Counted from the first letter of the stretch, positions 1 through 5,363 are shown. The stretch is 6,301 bases of DNA from an uncultured Actinomyces sp. (GCA_915069725.1 CAJZFF010000111.1:1-6301); one strand, 5' to 3'. Notes: generated by a model not told the origin, from the letters alone. Program-made: numbers and translations.

Positions 1-32
1 GGGAGCCAGCCGGCTGCTACCGGTTGACTCCC
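1..32 (-). terminator. Hairpin after the 47-codon gene, probable terminator
   Basis: Positions 1-13 can pair with 20-32 around a 6-nt loop (14-19). On the minus strand, 11 of the 13 pairs are Watson-Crick, with two mismatches (6/27 and 9/24). The hairpin begins 17 nt beyond the stop codon of the small minus-strand gene at 49-192, where a terminator would be expected. The window ends at the stem base, so a following U-tract cannot be checked. Confidence 0.4.
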
Positions 33-48
33 CTCGCAAGGGAACGGC

Positions 49-192
49 CTAGCCGATCCACCTGCTGAGGGCATCCACAAGGACACCGACGGCCCGGATC
101 AGGCGAGCGACAGCGGTCAAGACTTCGCTCACCTTCCGGGCCGTTACCTTGCCCTTGCGGACTTCTGCGCGTCGTCCTGTCGGCTTGGACAC
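49..192 (-). CDS. Unrecognised 47-residue basic, amphipathic small protein
   Basis: I do not recognise this protein. A GTG start at 192-190 is preceded by AGGAGG (201-206) with 8-nt spacing, which is near ideal, and the frame runs 47 codons to TAG at 49-51. Residues 1-20 are rich in Arg and Lys (begins MSKPTGRRAEVRKGK). Residues 21-47 form a likely amphipathic helix in which Val, Leu, Ile and Ala alternate with Arg, Asp and Ser, ending RWIG. No classical signal peptide or full-length membrane span is evident, because charged residues interrupt the helix. A hairpin lies just after the stop. An earlier in-frame GTG at 198-196 overlaps the ribosome-binding site and is less likely. The ribosome-binding site, the protein-like composition and the hairpin favour a real gene; its length means chance cannot be excluded. 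A short membrane-active peptide or nucleic-acid-binding protein would fit, but nothing proves either. Confidence 0.5.
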   Translation of the reverse strand: MSKPTGRRAEVRKGKVTARKVSEVLTAVARLIRAVGVLVDALSRWIG

Positions 193-410
193 GGCCCTCA
201 CCTCCTCCCGGCTCCTTCCTCCCGGACAAGAACATGACTGTTCCGGGAGAAGATGCCATGGGAGGCATCACCCATCATGCCAACGGGCGCCAGCAGCCCT
301 TCTCGGACTCCACAACACGGGGGTTCCGCGGCAAGACAGTCGCCCTTGTGGACACCGGCGTCGTCGATACCCGTCCCGTGCCTTTCGGTCGCCAACACGC
401 GGTGACGGCC
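193..410. other. Intergenic stretch with small inverted repeats, no supported gene
   Basis: This is the leader side of the small minus-strand gene. It holds that gene's AGGAGG (201-206), a 6-bp inverted repeat GATGCC/GGCATC with a 6-nt loop (252-257 and 264-269), and CCCGGA/TCCGGG arms (221-226 and 242-247). No convincing -35/-10 pair was found on either strand. The reading frames crossing it have compositions unlike real proteins. Confidence 0.4.
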
Positions 411-547
411 GGGGGCATTTCACGCGGCCGGGGACATTTCTGTGCGGCCGGGGACGTTCGACGCCGTCGGGGACCGGATTGCTGTCCCCCTACGCGTGAC
501 ATGTCCCCCGCCGGGAGAAAGTGCACCCCCACGCGCAGGATGTCCCC
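411..547 (+). repeat. GGGGAC palindromic repeat, copy 1 (core only)
   Basis: GGGGAC-type motifs occur at 411 (GGGGGC), 430, 450 and 469. Reversed GTCCCC motifs occur at 484, 503, about 523 (degenerate, GCACCC) and 542. Spacing is 19-20 bp and the two sets mirror each other exactly about position 479. By hand alignment the core matches copy 3 at 113 of 137 positions with no gaps. It lies between the 3' end of mcrC and the small gene. The tail shared by copies 2 and 3 is absent or strongly decayed here; only a weak resemblance remains near 565-590. No transposase or clear target-site duplication is seen. Confidence 0.8.
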
Positions 548-589
548 GGCCGAGGGAAGGATGCGATGTGGACGGTGCGGAACGGCGCG

Positions 590-604
590 CTCGCGACTCG
601 CGAG
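590..604 (-). terminator. Short hairpin just after mcrC, possible terminator
   Basis: CTCGCGA (590-596) and TCGCGAG (598-604) form a perfect 7-bp inverted repeat around one base; as RNA this would be a 6-bp stem with a 3-nt loop. It starts 3 nt beyond the mcrC stop codon (608-610). No U-run follows on the minus strand. U-less hairpins are proposed terminators in some actinobacteria, so this could end the mcrBC transcript, but a protein-binding site is equally possible. Confidence 0.35.
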
Positions 605-607
605 TGG

Positions 608-1723
608 TCAGGTTGGCGCGAGCAGGGCGGCGACGTCGTCGAGCTGTGCGGCGATCTCGGTGAAGTCCCGGTCCAGGTCGAGGGTGCGCACGTGGAAGCG
701 GTGCCCGGTCTCGATCCAGGTCTCGCGGATCGGCGGATCGACGGCGGTCTGAGCATAGAGCAGCATGCCGGCGACCTCGCGCCCGTCCTGCCGGGGGTCG
801 CTGGCCTCGTGCATGACGTAGCTGTAGATCTGGTTGCGGTTGGCCGGGGACAGGATCGACCTGTCGTAGCGGGAGCCGAGAATGCGCCCGTAGCACTTGG
901 TGTCGATGATGAGAGTCCGCTCCGGCCCGGTCAGGACAATATCGGTGTGCAGCCCCGGGAGGAAGACCGGGGCGTCCTCGATGCCGCCGCTCACCCAGGG
1001 AGCGCCGGGGCGCAAGTGGGGGTGGTGGCGGCGGAAGTAGGCCAGGACGAAGCGCTCGTACAGGGCGCTCAGCTCCTGGGGGTCGAGGAAGTCGGCGAGG
1101 CTGACTGCGCCGTCTGCGCCGCTGAGCAGCCGCTCGTTCAGGACGAGTCGGCACACGCCCATGAGCAGCCGGTAGGAGCGGTTACCGCGGTGGAAGCGCA
1201 GGCTATCCCAGTGCAGCTGGCGCAGGTCCCCAGCGCTCATCACCTCGACGTCACCCATGACGAGCAGCGTGGACTTCAGACGCTTCCGGCGGGCCGGGGC
1301 TACGTCGCCGTGCAGGATCAGGCGCAGGGCGGCGGTCTTGAGGAGCCGGTTCATGAGGGTGTTCTCGGTGCGCTCGTCGTATCCGCAGCGCACCAGGCTC
1401 CTGCGGCGCGCCCTCAGGCGCATCGTGGCGGCCGGGTCGATGCGTCCCCGCACCACCGTCAGGTCCTCGCTGAAGGGCTGATAGTCCCGCTCGAAACCGC
1501 GTCGGCGCTGGTTGTCCAGCCCACCGGCCAGGATCGCGGCGAGCATGTCGTGGACGTGCTCGAAGTCCTCGGCCGCCAGGCGCCGGTGCTCGCCGGTCTC
1601 CAGGGCCTTGAAGGCGTAGGCGAGCATGTAGTAGACGTTCCTGAGCAGGACGGTACTGGGACCACGCTGGTGAGGTCGGCCGGGAGCCCCGTCCCGCGCC
1701 CAGCCGGGCAGGGCGGCCGTCAT
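608..1723 (-). CDS. mcrC: McrC nuclease subunit of McrBC modification-dependent restriction system
   Basis: 371 residues, close to the length of E. coli McrC. McrC is the DNA-cleaving partner of the McrB GTPase; the complex translocates on DNA carrying modified bases and cuts it. The N-terminal segment (about residues 25-41, RNVYYMLAYAF) matches the family's opening, and residues 73-95 (RRRGFERDY, then VRGRID) match the conserved middle block. The PD-(D/E)xK nuclease site is intact: Asp261 in HTDIVL, then Asp274 and Lys276 in IIDTK, followed by the supporting NQIYSYV helix (residues 297-303). The ATG at 1723 overlaps the mcrB stop in an ATGA junction, so the two are translationally coupled and probably made in a fixed ratio. 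No frameshift or missing catalytic residue is seen. The first 24 residues before the conserved core are less certain; translation could start further in, but the coupling favours this start. Confidence 0.93.
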   Translation of the reverse strand: MTAALPGWARDGAPGRPHQRGPSTVLLRNVYYMLAYAFKALETGEHRRLAAEDFEHVHDMLAAILAGGLDNQRRRGFERDYQPFSEDLTVVRGRIDPAATMRLRARRRSLVRCGYDERTENTLMNRLLKTAALRLILHGDVAPARRKRLKSTLLVMGDVEVMSAGDLRQLHWDSLRFHRGNRSYRLLMGVCRLVLNERLLSGADGAVSLADFLDPQELSALYERFVLAYFRRHHPHLRPGAPWVSGGIEDAPVFLPGLHTDIVLTGPERTLIIDTKCYGRILGSRYDRSILSPANRNQIYSYVMHEASDPRQDGREVAGMLLYAQTAVDPPIRETWIETGHRFHVRTLDLDRDFTEIAAQLDDVAALLAPT

Positions 1724-3177
1724 ACCAGGACGCTCTCCAACTCGTGAATGCTCTCATCCATCGCTCCGGGATTGTCGAACCAGTACTCACGCACCAGTGG
1801 CTCCAGCTCGTAGCGCGCCACCGAGGCCACATCCGCATCCACGCCCCCGGGGTTCTCGGGGCCGGCCGCAGGCAGGCACAGGTAGGAGTGGCCGATCTGG
1901 AACCCGGGGCCGAGGGCCTCGTCCTCGGCGATCCGCTGGTTGAGGCGGCGTACGACGTCGACCAGCGCCTCCAGCCTCGCGCTGCCCACGGCCTCAACGT
2001 GCCTGAGGAACCCGGGGTGGTCGAGGGCCGGCCTCATCTCGAAGAAGGCGAAGCGGCGCCGTAGCGCGTAGTCGATGAGGGCCAGGCCCCGGTCGGCGGT
2101 GTTCATCATGCCGATGATGTGGAGCCGTTTGGGGACGGACAGCAGCTCCCCGGACACGGGCAGGCGCAGCGCCTCCCCACGGTGCTCGGCCTCGATGAGC
2201 ATGAGCAGCTCGCCGAAGGCCTTGGAGATGTTGGCCCGGTTGATCTCGTCGATGATGAACACGTAGTCCCGTCCCGGGTCGGCGGCAGCACGCCGGCAGA
2301 ACCTGGCGAAGACGCCCTCGGCGGCCGCGAACCCGCCCTCGGCCGTGGGGCGCAGCCCGACGACGACATCCTCATAGGCGGTCGACTGGTGGAACTGCAC
2401 CACCTCCACCCGCGAGTCATCCGTCTGGCCCATGAGAGCGTATGCCAGGCGCTTGGCCGCGAAGGTCTTCCCCGTGCCCGGAGCGCCCTGGAGGATGAGG
2501 TTCTTCTTGCGGCGCAGTAGCCCGAGCATCTGCTCCAGGTCCTCGGGGCCGACGAACACCTCCGCCAGGAAGCTCTCCCGCGTGTAGATGTCGGCGAGGT
2601 CGGGCCCATCAGCATCCTGGGGACTCGCAGCAGGGTCGGGGGTCGTGGACGAGGCAGGGTCGTTCCGGTCCCGGAACAGCGACTCGAGCTGGGCCGGGTT
2701 GTAGCTCGTGTTCTGCGTGACGCGTTGCAGGCTCACTGCGCCCACACGCCGGTCGAGCGGCCAGGAACCGACATTCGTCCACTCGATATCGCGTACGCAG
2801 CGGTAGGCGGGCCGGGCTTCGTCGTAACGGAACTGCGAGCGGACGATGCCGCGCCCGATGATCTCGGTCGGACCGCGCCGGGCGTAAACGACGTCGCCGG
2901 GACGCATCGTGCGGGTGAAGTCCCGGATCATGCCCGCCGCGCCTGTCGGTCTGCCTCCCCAGTCCCCGTATCCGGCCTCCAGCGCCTCGATGACCGCCTC
3001 GTCATTCGGGTAGCTGGTGGGGTCGCCGATCCGGTCCCAGTTGAGCGCCATGATCCCGGCCGTTCGAAACTCCTCCCACTTCCCGGCGCCCTCACCCGGG
3101 ACGTAGAGCCAGTAGCCGCGCTCCTGCTCCTCGGCCGTCTGAGCATCCATATCCGACGCCGTCATCGGCTCACCCAT
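1720..3177 (-). CDS. mcrB: McrB GTPase with EVE/YTH-like N-terminal DNA-reader domain
   Basis: 485 residues. McrB recognises modified DNA with its N-terminal domain and assembles into GTP-hydrolysing AAA+ rings that drive McrC. Residues 21-143 resemble the EVE/YTH (PUA-like) fold: YWLYVPGEGAGKWEEF, then GIMALNWDRIGD, then GDVVYARRG with IIGRGIV. A Pro/Ala/Ser/Asp-rich linker spans about 170-195. The motor has Walker A GAPGTGKT (231-238), the QFHQSTAYEDVVVGLRP block (261-277), Walker B FIIDEINRANISKAFGE (307-322) and the McrB signature MNTADRGLALIDYALRRRF (358-376). The ATG at 3177 has an AGGAGGA (3181-3187) ribosome-binding site, about 4 nt from its GGAGG core; the next ATG, at 3165, is too distant. 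mcrC follows with a 4-nt overlap. The motor assignment is secure. The N-terminal domain call rests on sequence pattern, so the recognised base (5mC, 6mA or other) is unknown. Confidence 0.94.
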   Translation of the reverse strand: MGEPMTASDMDAQTAEEQERGYWLYVPGEGAGKWEEFRTAGIMALNWDRIGDPTSYPNDEAVIEALEAGYGDWGGRPTGAAGMIRDFTRTMRPGDVVYARRGPTEIIGRGIVRSQFRYDEARPAYRCVRDIEWTNVGSWPLDRRVGAVSLQRVTQNTSYNPAQLESLFRDRNDPASSTTPDPAASPQDADGPDLADIYTRESFLAEVFVGPEDLEQMLGLLRRKKNLILQGAPGTGKTFAAKRLAYALMGQTDDSRVEVVQFHQSTAYEDVVVGLRPTAEGGFAAAEGVFARFCRRAAADPGRDYVFIIDEINRANISKAFGELLMLIEAEHRGEALRLPVSGELLSVPKRLHIIGMMNTADRGLALIDYALRRRFAFFEMRPALDHPGFLRHVEAVGSARLEALVDVVRRLNQRIAEDEALGPGFQIGHSYLCLPAAGPENPGGVDADVASVARYELEPLVREYWFDNPGAMDESIHELESVLV

Positions 3178-3194
3178 GATTCCTCCTCATCGCC

Positions 3195-3218
3195 CGTGCC
3201 CGCAGCGCTGCGGGCACG
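3195..3218. promoter_or_regulatory. Perfect 24-bp palindrome upstream of mcrB
   Basis: The half-site CGTGCCCGCAGC (3195-3206) is followed immediately by its exact reverse complement (3207-3218). It lies 18-41 bp upstream of the mcrB start, between the ribosome-binding site and a possible -10 element, so it would fall at the very start of the mcrBC transcript. A dimeric repressor operator or a 5'-UTR hairpin near the ribosome-binding site are both plausible. The absence of a T-run on either side argues against an ordinary terminator. Confidence 0.55.
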
Positions 3219-3227
3219 TCCAAGGGA

Positions 3228-3233
3228 ATAGTA
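3228..3233 (-). promoter_or_regulatory. Possible -10 element for mcrBC
   Basis: TACTAT on the minus strand matches four of six bases of the TATAAT consensus and sits in one of the few AT-richer patches upstream of mcrB. It would place the transcription start near 3221, just before the 24-bp palindrome. No good -35 is visible at 16-18 bp, so this is a weak call. Confidence 0.25.
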
Positions 3234-3261
3234 GTGCCGGCTCACCCCATCGGTACCAGCC

Positions 3262-3463
3262 GGGTACGCGGCCCTCCGGGCCTGGACATCCGGCGCCGTC
3301 GGAGACCGGAATCCTGTCCCCCAACGCGCAGGGTGTCCCCGACCGGGAAGGAATGCACCCCCACACGCAGGATGTCCCCGTCGAGATCGGCCGCCCAGCC
3401 CTCATGTCAGTCCAGTGCCGAACAGTGCCAGGTCAGCACCAGCCAGGCCCTGACCCAACGCCC
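3262..3463 (+). repeat. GGGGAC palindromic repeat, copy 2, with conserved tail
   Basis: The right arm is intact, with GTCCCC at 3316, 3335 and 3374 plus a degenerate CACCCC-type site near 3355. The left arm is eroded: GGAGAC at 3301, CTGGAC at 3282 and GGGTAC at 3262, all still in register with copy 3 at a constant offset of 929. From about 3292 the match to copy 3 is close and continues beyond the core into a tail (3380-3463) containing GAGATCGGCCGCCCAG, CAGTGCCGAACAGTGCC and ACCCAACGCCC. It fills the space between the divergent mcrB and antitoxin genes, so it may also carry promoter elements for either. Confidence 0.8.
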
Positions 3464-3470
3464 CATCTGA

Positions 3471-3483
3471 TACCAGTCTGGTA
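3471..3483. promoter_or_regulatory. 13-bp inverted repeat, likely antitoxin operator
   Basis: TACCAG (3471-3476), one base, then CTGGTA (3478-3483) form a perfect inverted repeat 26 bp upstream of the preferred antitoxin start. Ribbon-helix-helix antitoxins typically bind short palindromes over their own promoter and repress the toxin-antitoxin operon, with the toxin modulating repression. A weak -10-like TACTGT lies at 3492-3497. The operator role is inferred from position and symmetry. Confidence 0.5.
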
Positions 3484-3509
3484 CCACCTGCTACTGTGGA
3501 GGCATGGCG

Positions 3510-3707
3510 ATGACATTGCGCTTGAGCAAAGAGGATGAGCGTCTGCTTGCGCTCCTTGCACAGGAGGACGGGGTCAGCCGCCAAGAGGCAACGATCCGGG
3601 CAATCCACGAGGTGGCCGCGCGCCGCGGACATGAGCAGCAAGTGGCAGACGCCTCCGCCCGCATCCGCAACCGGTACGCCGAAGTCCTGGAACGCCTCGG
3701 ACGCTGA
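3510..3707 (+). CDS. Ribbon-helix-helix (CopG-like) antitoxin of RHH-Doc pair
   Basis: 65 residues from the preferred start. The N-terminal MTLRLSKEDERLLALLAQED, followed by GVSRQEATIRAIHEVA, matches the ribbon-helix-helix fold: a short beta strand (about residues 1-6) and two helices, which dimerise to bind DNA. The charged C-terminal segment (about 41-65, ending RNRYAEVLERLGR) is probably the part that folds on and neutralises the toxin. GGAGG at 3498-3502 is 7 nt from the ATG at 3510 but only 1 nt from the in-frame ATG at 3504, so 3510 is chosen; starting at 3504 would add Met-Ala. The toxin gene begins 10 nt after the stop. Codon use looks less GC-biased than in mcrBC, consistent with transfer, though this is an impression. 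It stands in place of the unrelated Phd antitoxin that partners Doc in phage P1. Confidence 0.85.
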   Translation: MTLRLSKEDERLLALLAQEDGVSRQEATIRAIHEVAARRGHEQQVADASARIRNRYAEVLERLGR

Positions 3708-3717
3708 TCGGGTAGAG

Positions 3718-4095
3718 ATGGTCGAGTACCTGACGCTCGAGGACGCACTGTCCCTCATTGAGGACCTCGCTGTGGGACCGGTCCGGGATCTCGGCCTGCT
3801 CGACTCGGCGCTGCACCGACCTGCGACCATGCTCTGGGGGCGCGACGCTTACGCCACAATCGATGAGAAGGCGGCGGCTCTGCTCGATTCCCTGGTCCGT
3901 AATCATCCACTGGTGGATGGCAACAAGCGCCTGGGGTGGTTGGCCACGCTGGTCTTCCTGGACATCAACGGTCACTGGGTCGAGGCCCCCGACGACGACG
4001 CCTACCGGCTGGTGATGGACGTCGCCGCTGGGAAGCTCTCACTCGAGGAGATCACTGCGGCTCTGTCTCAATGGCACGGCCGTGGCTCGGAATAG
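3718..4095 (+). CDS. doc: Doc-family (Fic fold) toxin
   Basis: 125 residues, the usual length for a Doc toxin. The family's Fic fold carries the motif HxFx(D/A)(A/G)NK; here it reads HPLVDGNKR at residues 63-71, with the catalytic His63, Asp67, Asn69, Lys70 and Arg71 present and Leu65 in place of Phe. The flanking LLDSLVRN and LGWLATLVFLDING segments are typical of actinobacterial members. P1 Doc is a kinase that phosphorylates elongation factor Tu and arrests translation, and the Lys in the motif is the Doc-type feature distinguishing it from AMP-transferring Fic proteins. The same target is therefore likely but unproven here. The ATG at 3718 is 10 nt beyond the antitoxin stop with only a weak ribosome-binding site (GGTAGAG), which would keep toxin output below antitoxin. 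It begins MVEYLTLEDALSLIED and looks complete and intact. Confidence 0.9.
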   Translation: MVEYLTLEDALSLIEDLAVGPVRDLGLLDSALHRPATMLWGRDAYATIDEKAAALLDSLVRNHPLVDGNKRLGWLATLVFLDINGHWVEAPDDDAYRLVMDVAAGKLSLEEITAALSQWHGRGSE

Positions 4096-4171
4096 AGCAG
4101 CACGGTGGGACACGGCGTCGGCCTCTCAGCTTGGACACGCACGGCGACAGCCGGGGAGTTTCATCGCGGTC

Positions 4172-4432
4172 GGGGACATTCCACGCGCCCGGGGACGTTC
4201 CCGTCCGGCCGGGGGCATTCGACGCCGTCGGGGACCGGAATCCTGTCCCCCAACGCGCAGGGTGTCCCCGACCGGGAGAGAACGCACCCCCACGCGCAGA
4301 AAGTCCCCGTTGAGATCGGCCGCCCAGGCCTCATGTCGGTCCAGTGCCGAACAGTGCCGAACAGTGCCAGGCCAGCACCGGGACAGTGTCGAGCAGTGCC
4401 AGGCCGGCACCAGAGGTCCTTACCCAACGCCC
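4172..4432 (+). repeat. GGGGAC palindromic repeat, copy 3 (full core plus tail)
   Basis: This is the best-preserved copy. GGGGAC-type motifs lie at 4172, 4191, 4211 (GGGGGC) and 4230. Reversed motifs lie at 4245, 4264, about 4284 (degenerate) and 4303. The two sets mirror exactly about 4240, and a further GGGGAG at 4153 continues the 19-bp register leftward. The centre (4230-4250) is a 21-bp near-palindrome with one mismatched pair. Left arm and inverted right arm agree at 47 of 68 positions without gaps. A tail (4309-4432) follows and matches that of copy 2, with about 40 extra bases from internal duplications. It lies between the convergent toxin and methyltransferase genes, where its hairpin could also act in transcription termination. 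Confidence 0.85.
4342..4400 (+). repeat. CAGTGCC short repeats inside the copy 3 tail
   Basis: CAGTGCC occurs at 4342, 4352, 4362 and 4394, with a variant CAGTGTC at 4384. The first two are exact 10-bp units, CAGTGCCGAA. Copy 2 has only CAGTGCC at 3413 and 3423, so the unit number differs between copies. The segment CAGTGCCAGGCC is also duplicated within copy 3 (4362 and 4394), each followed within a few bases by GCACC. The pattern suggests slippage or local duplication. Confidence 0.7.
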
Positions 4433-4464
4433 GGCTCGGTACCGGACCAGCGTCCATCCGGCGC

Positions 4465-5304
4465 TCAGGCCGGCGCCCGCAGTACCACGATGCGCTCGGA
4501 GAGTCTGCCCACCAGCGGCAGCCGCGTCAGGGGCGCGAGCAGGGGGTGATAGCGCGCGATGGTGCGGGTGAAGGGGACGTCGTGGAGCAGCGTGTAGCCG
4601 GGGGCCACCGTGCGGCGGAACTCGGCGGCGCTGGAGCATCCGTAGGTGTAGCGCGCACCTGCGTCCTCCACTGAGCGCTCCCGGCCGTACTTCTGGAACA
4701 GGCGGGGCATGACCTCGATGAGGACGGTCGCACCGGGCAGGCGCGCAGCGATGATGTCCAGCAGCGTGCGCACCTCCTCCTGCTCGAGGTACATGCTCAG
4801 TCCCTCGATGATGACGAGCACGTCGCGGCTCACGTCCTCCAGCTGGTCGGGCCAGGAGGGGTCGAGGGCGGAGGCGGCAATGGTGCGGTGACGCTCGCCG
4901 TCCTCGAGCAGCCGGCGTCGCAGCGCGATGACGTCGGGCAGGTCGAGGTCGTACCAGGTGACGCGCCCATCGTCGAGGCGCTGGAAGCGGGTGTCGAGCC
5001 CACAGGCGATGTTGACCACCGTGCAGCCGGGGTGGGTGTCCAGGTACCCGGCCACGAGCGGATCGAGTGTGAGGGTGCGCAGCACGACGCCGTCGGCCAT
5101 GAGCCGGTCCTGCTTGGCCATGGTGAAGTCGTAGTCGAGCCGGGAGACGAGCTCGACGGCGGCGGGGTCGGTGAAGCGCGGCCGCTCGGAGAGCGTGTGC
5201 TCAGCCCTGGCGTGGAGGGTCAACAGCATCGTCTTGCTGACACTGGTCAGGTCTGCTGTCTCGTGTGCGCTCACGCGGTCAATTCTGCGACGCCTGCGGC
5301 TCAA
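4465..5304 (-). CDS. Class I SAM-dependent methyltransferase, LCMT/TcmP-like
   Basis: 279 residues from the TTG at 5304. It belongs to the leucine carboxyl methyltransferase/TcmP-like family of SAM-dependent O-methyltransferases, which act on small molecules or carboxyl groups; the substrate cannot be told from sequence. Visible features are the family opening SVSKTMLLTLHARA (21-34), the SAM-binding motif VVNIACGLDTRFQRL (96-110), the acidic YDLDLP (118-123) that should contact the SAM ribose, and IIEGLSMYL (165-173). It lacks DNA-methyltransferase catalytic motifs such as a PC or DPPY motif, so it is not a partner of McrBC. AGGGG lies 7 nt before the TTG, but the first ten residues (MSRRRRRIDR) look unlike the family, and the GTG at 5274 is a reasonable alternative start without a good ribosome-binding site. 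It lies 69 nt after the hydrolase gene on the same strand and may share its transcript. Confidence 0.85.
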   Translation of the reverse strand: MSRRRRRIDRVSAHETADLTSVSKTMLLTLHARAEHTLSERPRFTDPAAVELVSRLDYDFTMAKQDRLMADGVVLRTLTLDPLVAGYLDTHPGCTVVNIACGLDTRFQRLDDGRVTWYDLDLPDVIALRRRLLEDGERHRTIAASALDPSWPDQLEDVSRDVLVIIEGLSMYLEQEEVRTLLDIIAARLPGATVLIEVMPRLFQKYGRERSVEDAGARYTYGCSSAAEFRRTVAPGYTLLHDVPFTRTIARYHPLLAPLTRLPLVGRLSERIVVLRAPA

Positions 5305-5363
5305 GGAACCACCCCTGTCAGAAAAACGGACTGCGCCGCCCGTTCCCGCTGTCCGCCGCGCGG

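Noticed and set aside
181..196. Shared GCTTGGACACG at 183-193 and 4129-4139
   Set aside because: An 11-base match is expected by chance in GC-rich DNA of this length, and the flanks do not align.
230..243. LexA/SOS box (GAAC and GTTC half-sites)
   Set aside because: The spacer is 6 bp, not the 4 bp of Gram-positive LexA boxes.
17..271. 84-codon minus-strand frame overlapping the 47-codon gene
   Set aside because: Its start lacks a ribosome-binding site, its composition is Arg/Gly/Pro-rich and irregular, and the overlapping 47-codon frame has a strong ribosome-binding site and protein-like helix.
411..547. CRISPR array, given 19-20 bp periodicity
   Set aside because: The period is too short, the units invert at a central dyad, the spacers are not unique, and no cas gene is present.
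234..752. Plus-strand frames through repeat copies 1 and 3, translating to Pro/Arg/Ser-rich text
   Set aside because: The similarity between their products comes from the shared DNA repeat in one reading frame, not from a protein family. Similar products arise in several frames.
521..1747. Long open plus-strand frame (408 codons) opposite mcrC
   Set aside because: It is a mirror of the GC-rich mcrC codons, crosses the repeat and the mcrC/mcrB junction, and has the Gln/Val/Gly/His-rich composition typical of antisense frames, with no recognisable motif.
4172..4432. Integron attC site, given cassettes separated by palindromic repeats
   Set aside because: No RYYYAAC/GTTRRRY core-site pair is found at the expected places, and no integrase is in the window.
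4465..5304. Methyltransferase as protective partner of the restriction system
   Set aside because: Motifs are those of the LCMT/TcmP small-molecule family, with no DNA-methyltransferase catalytic motif. McrBC is modification-dependent and needs no cognate protecting enzyme.
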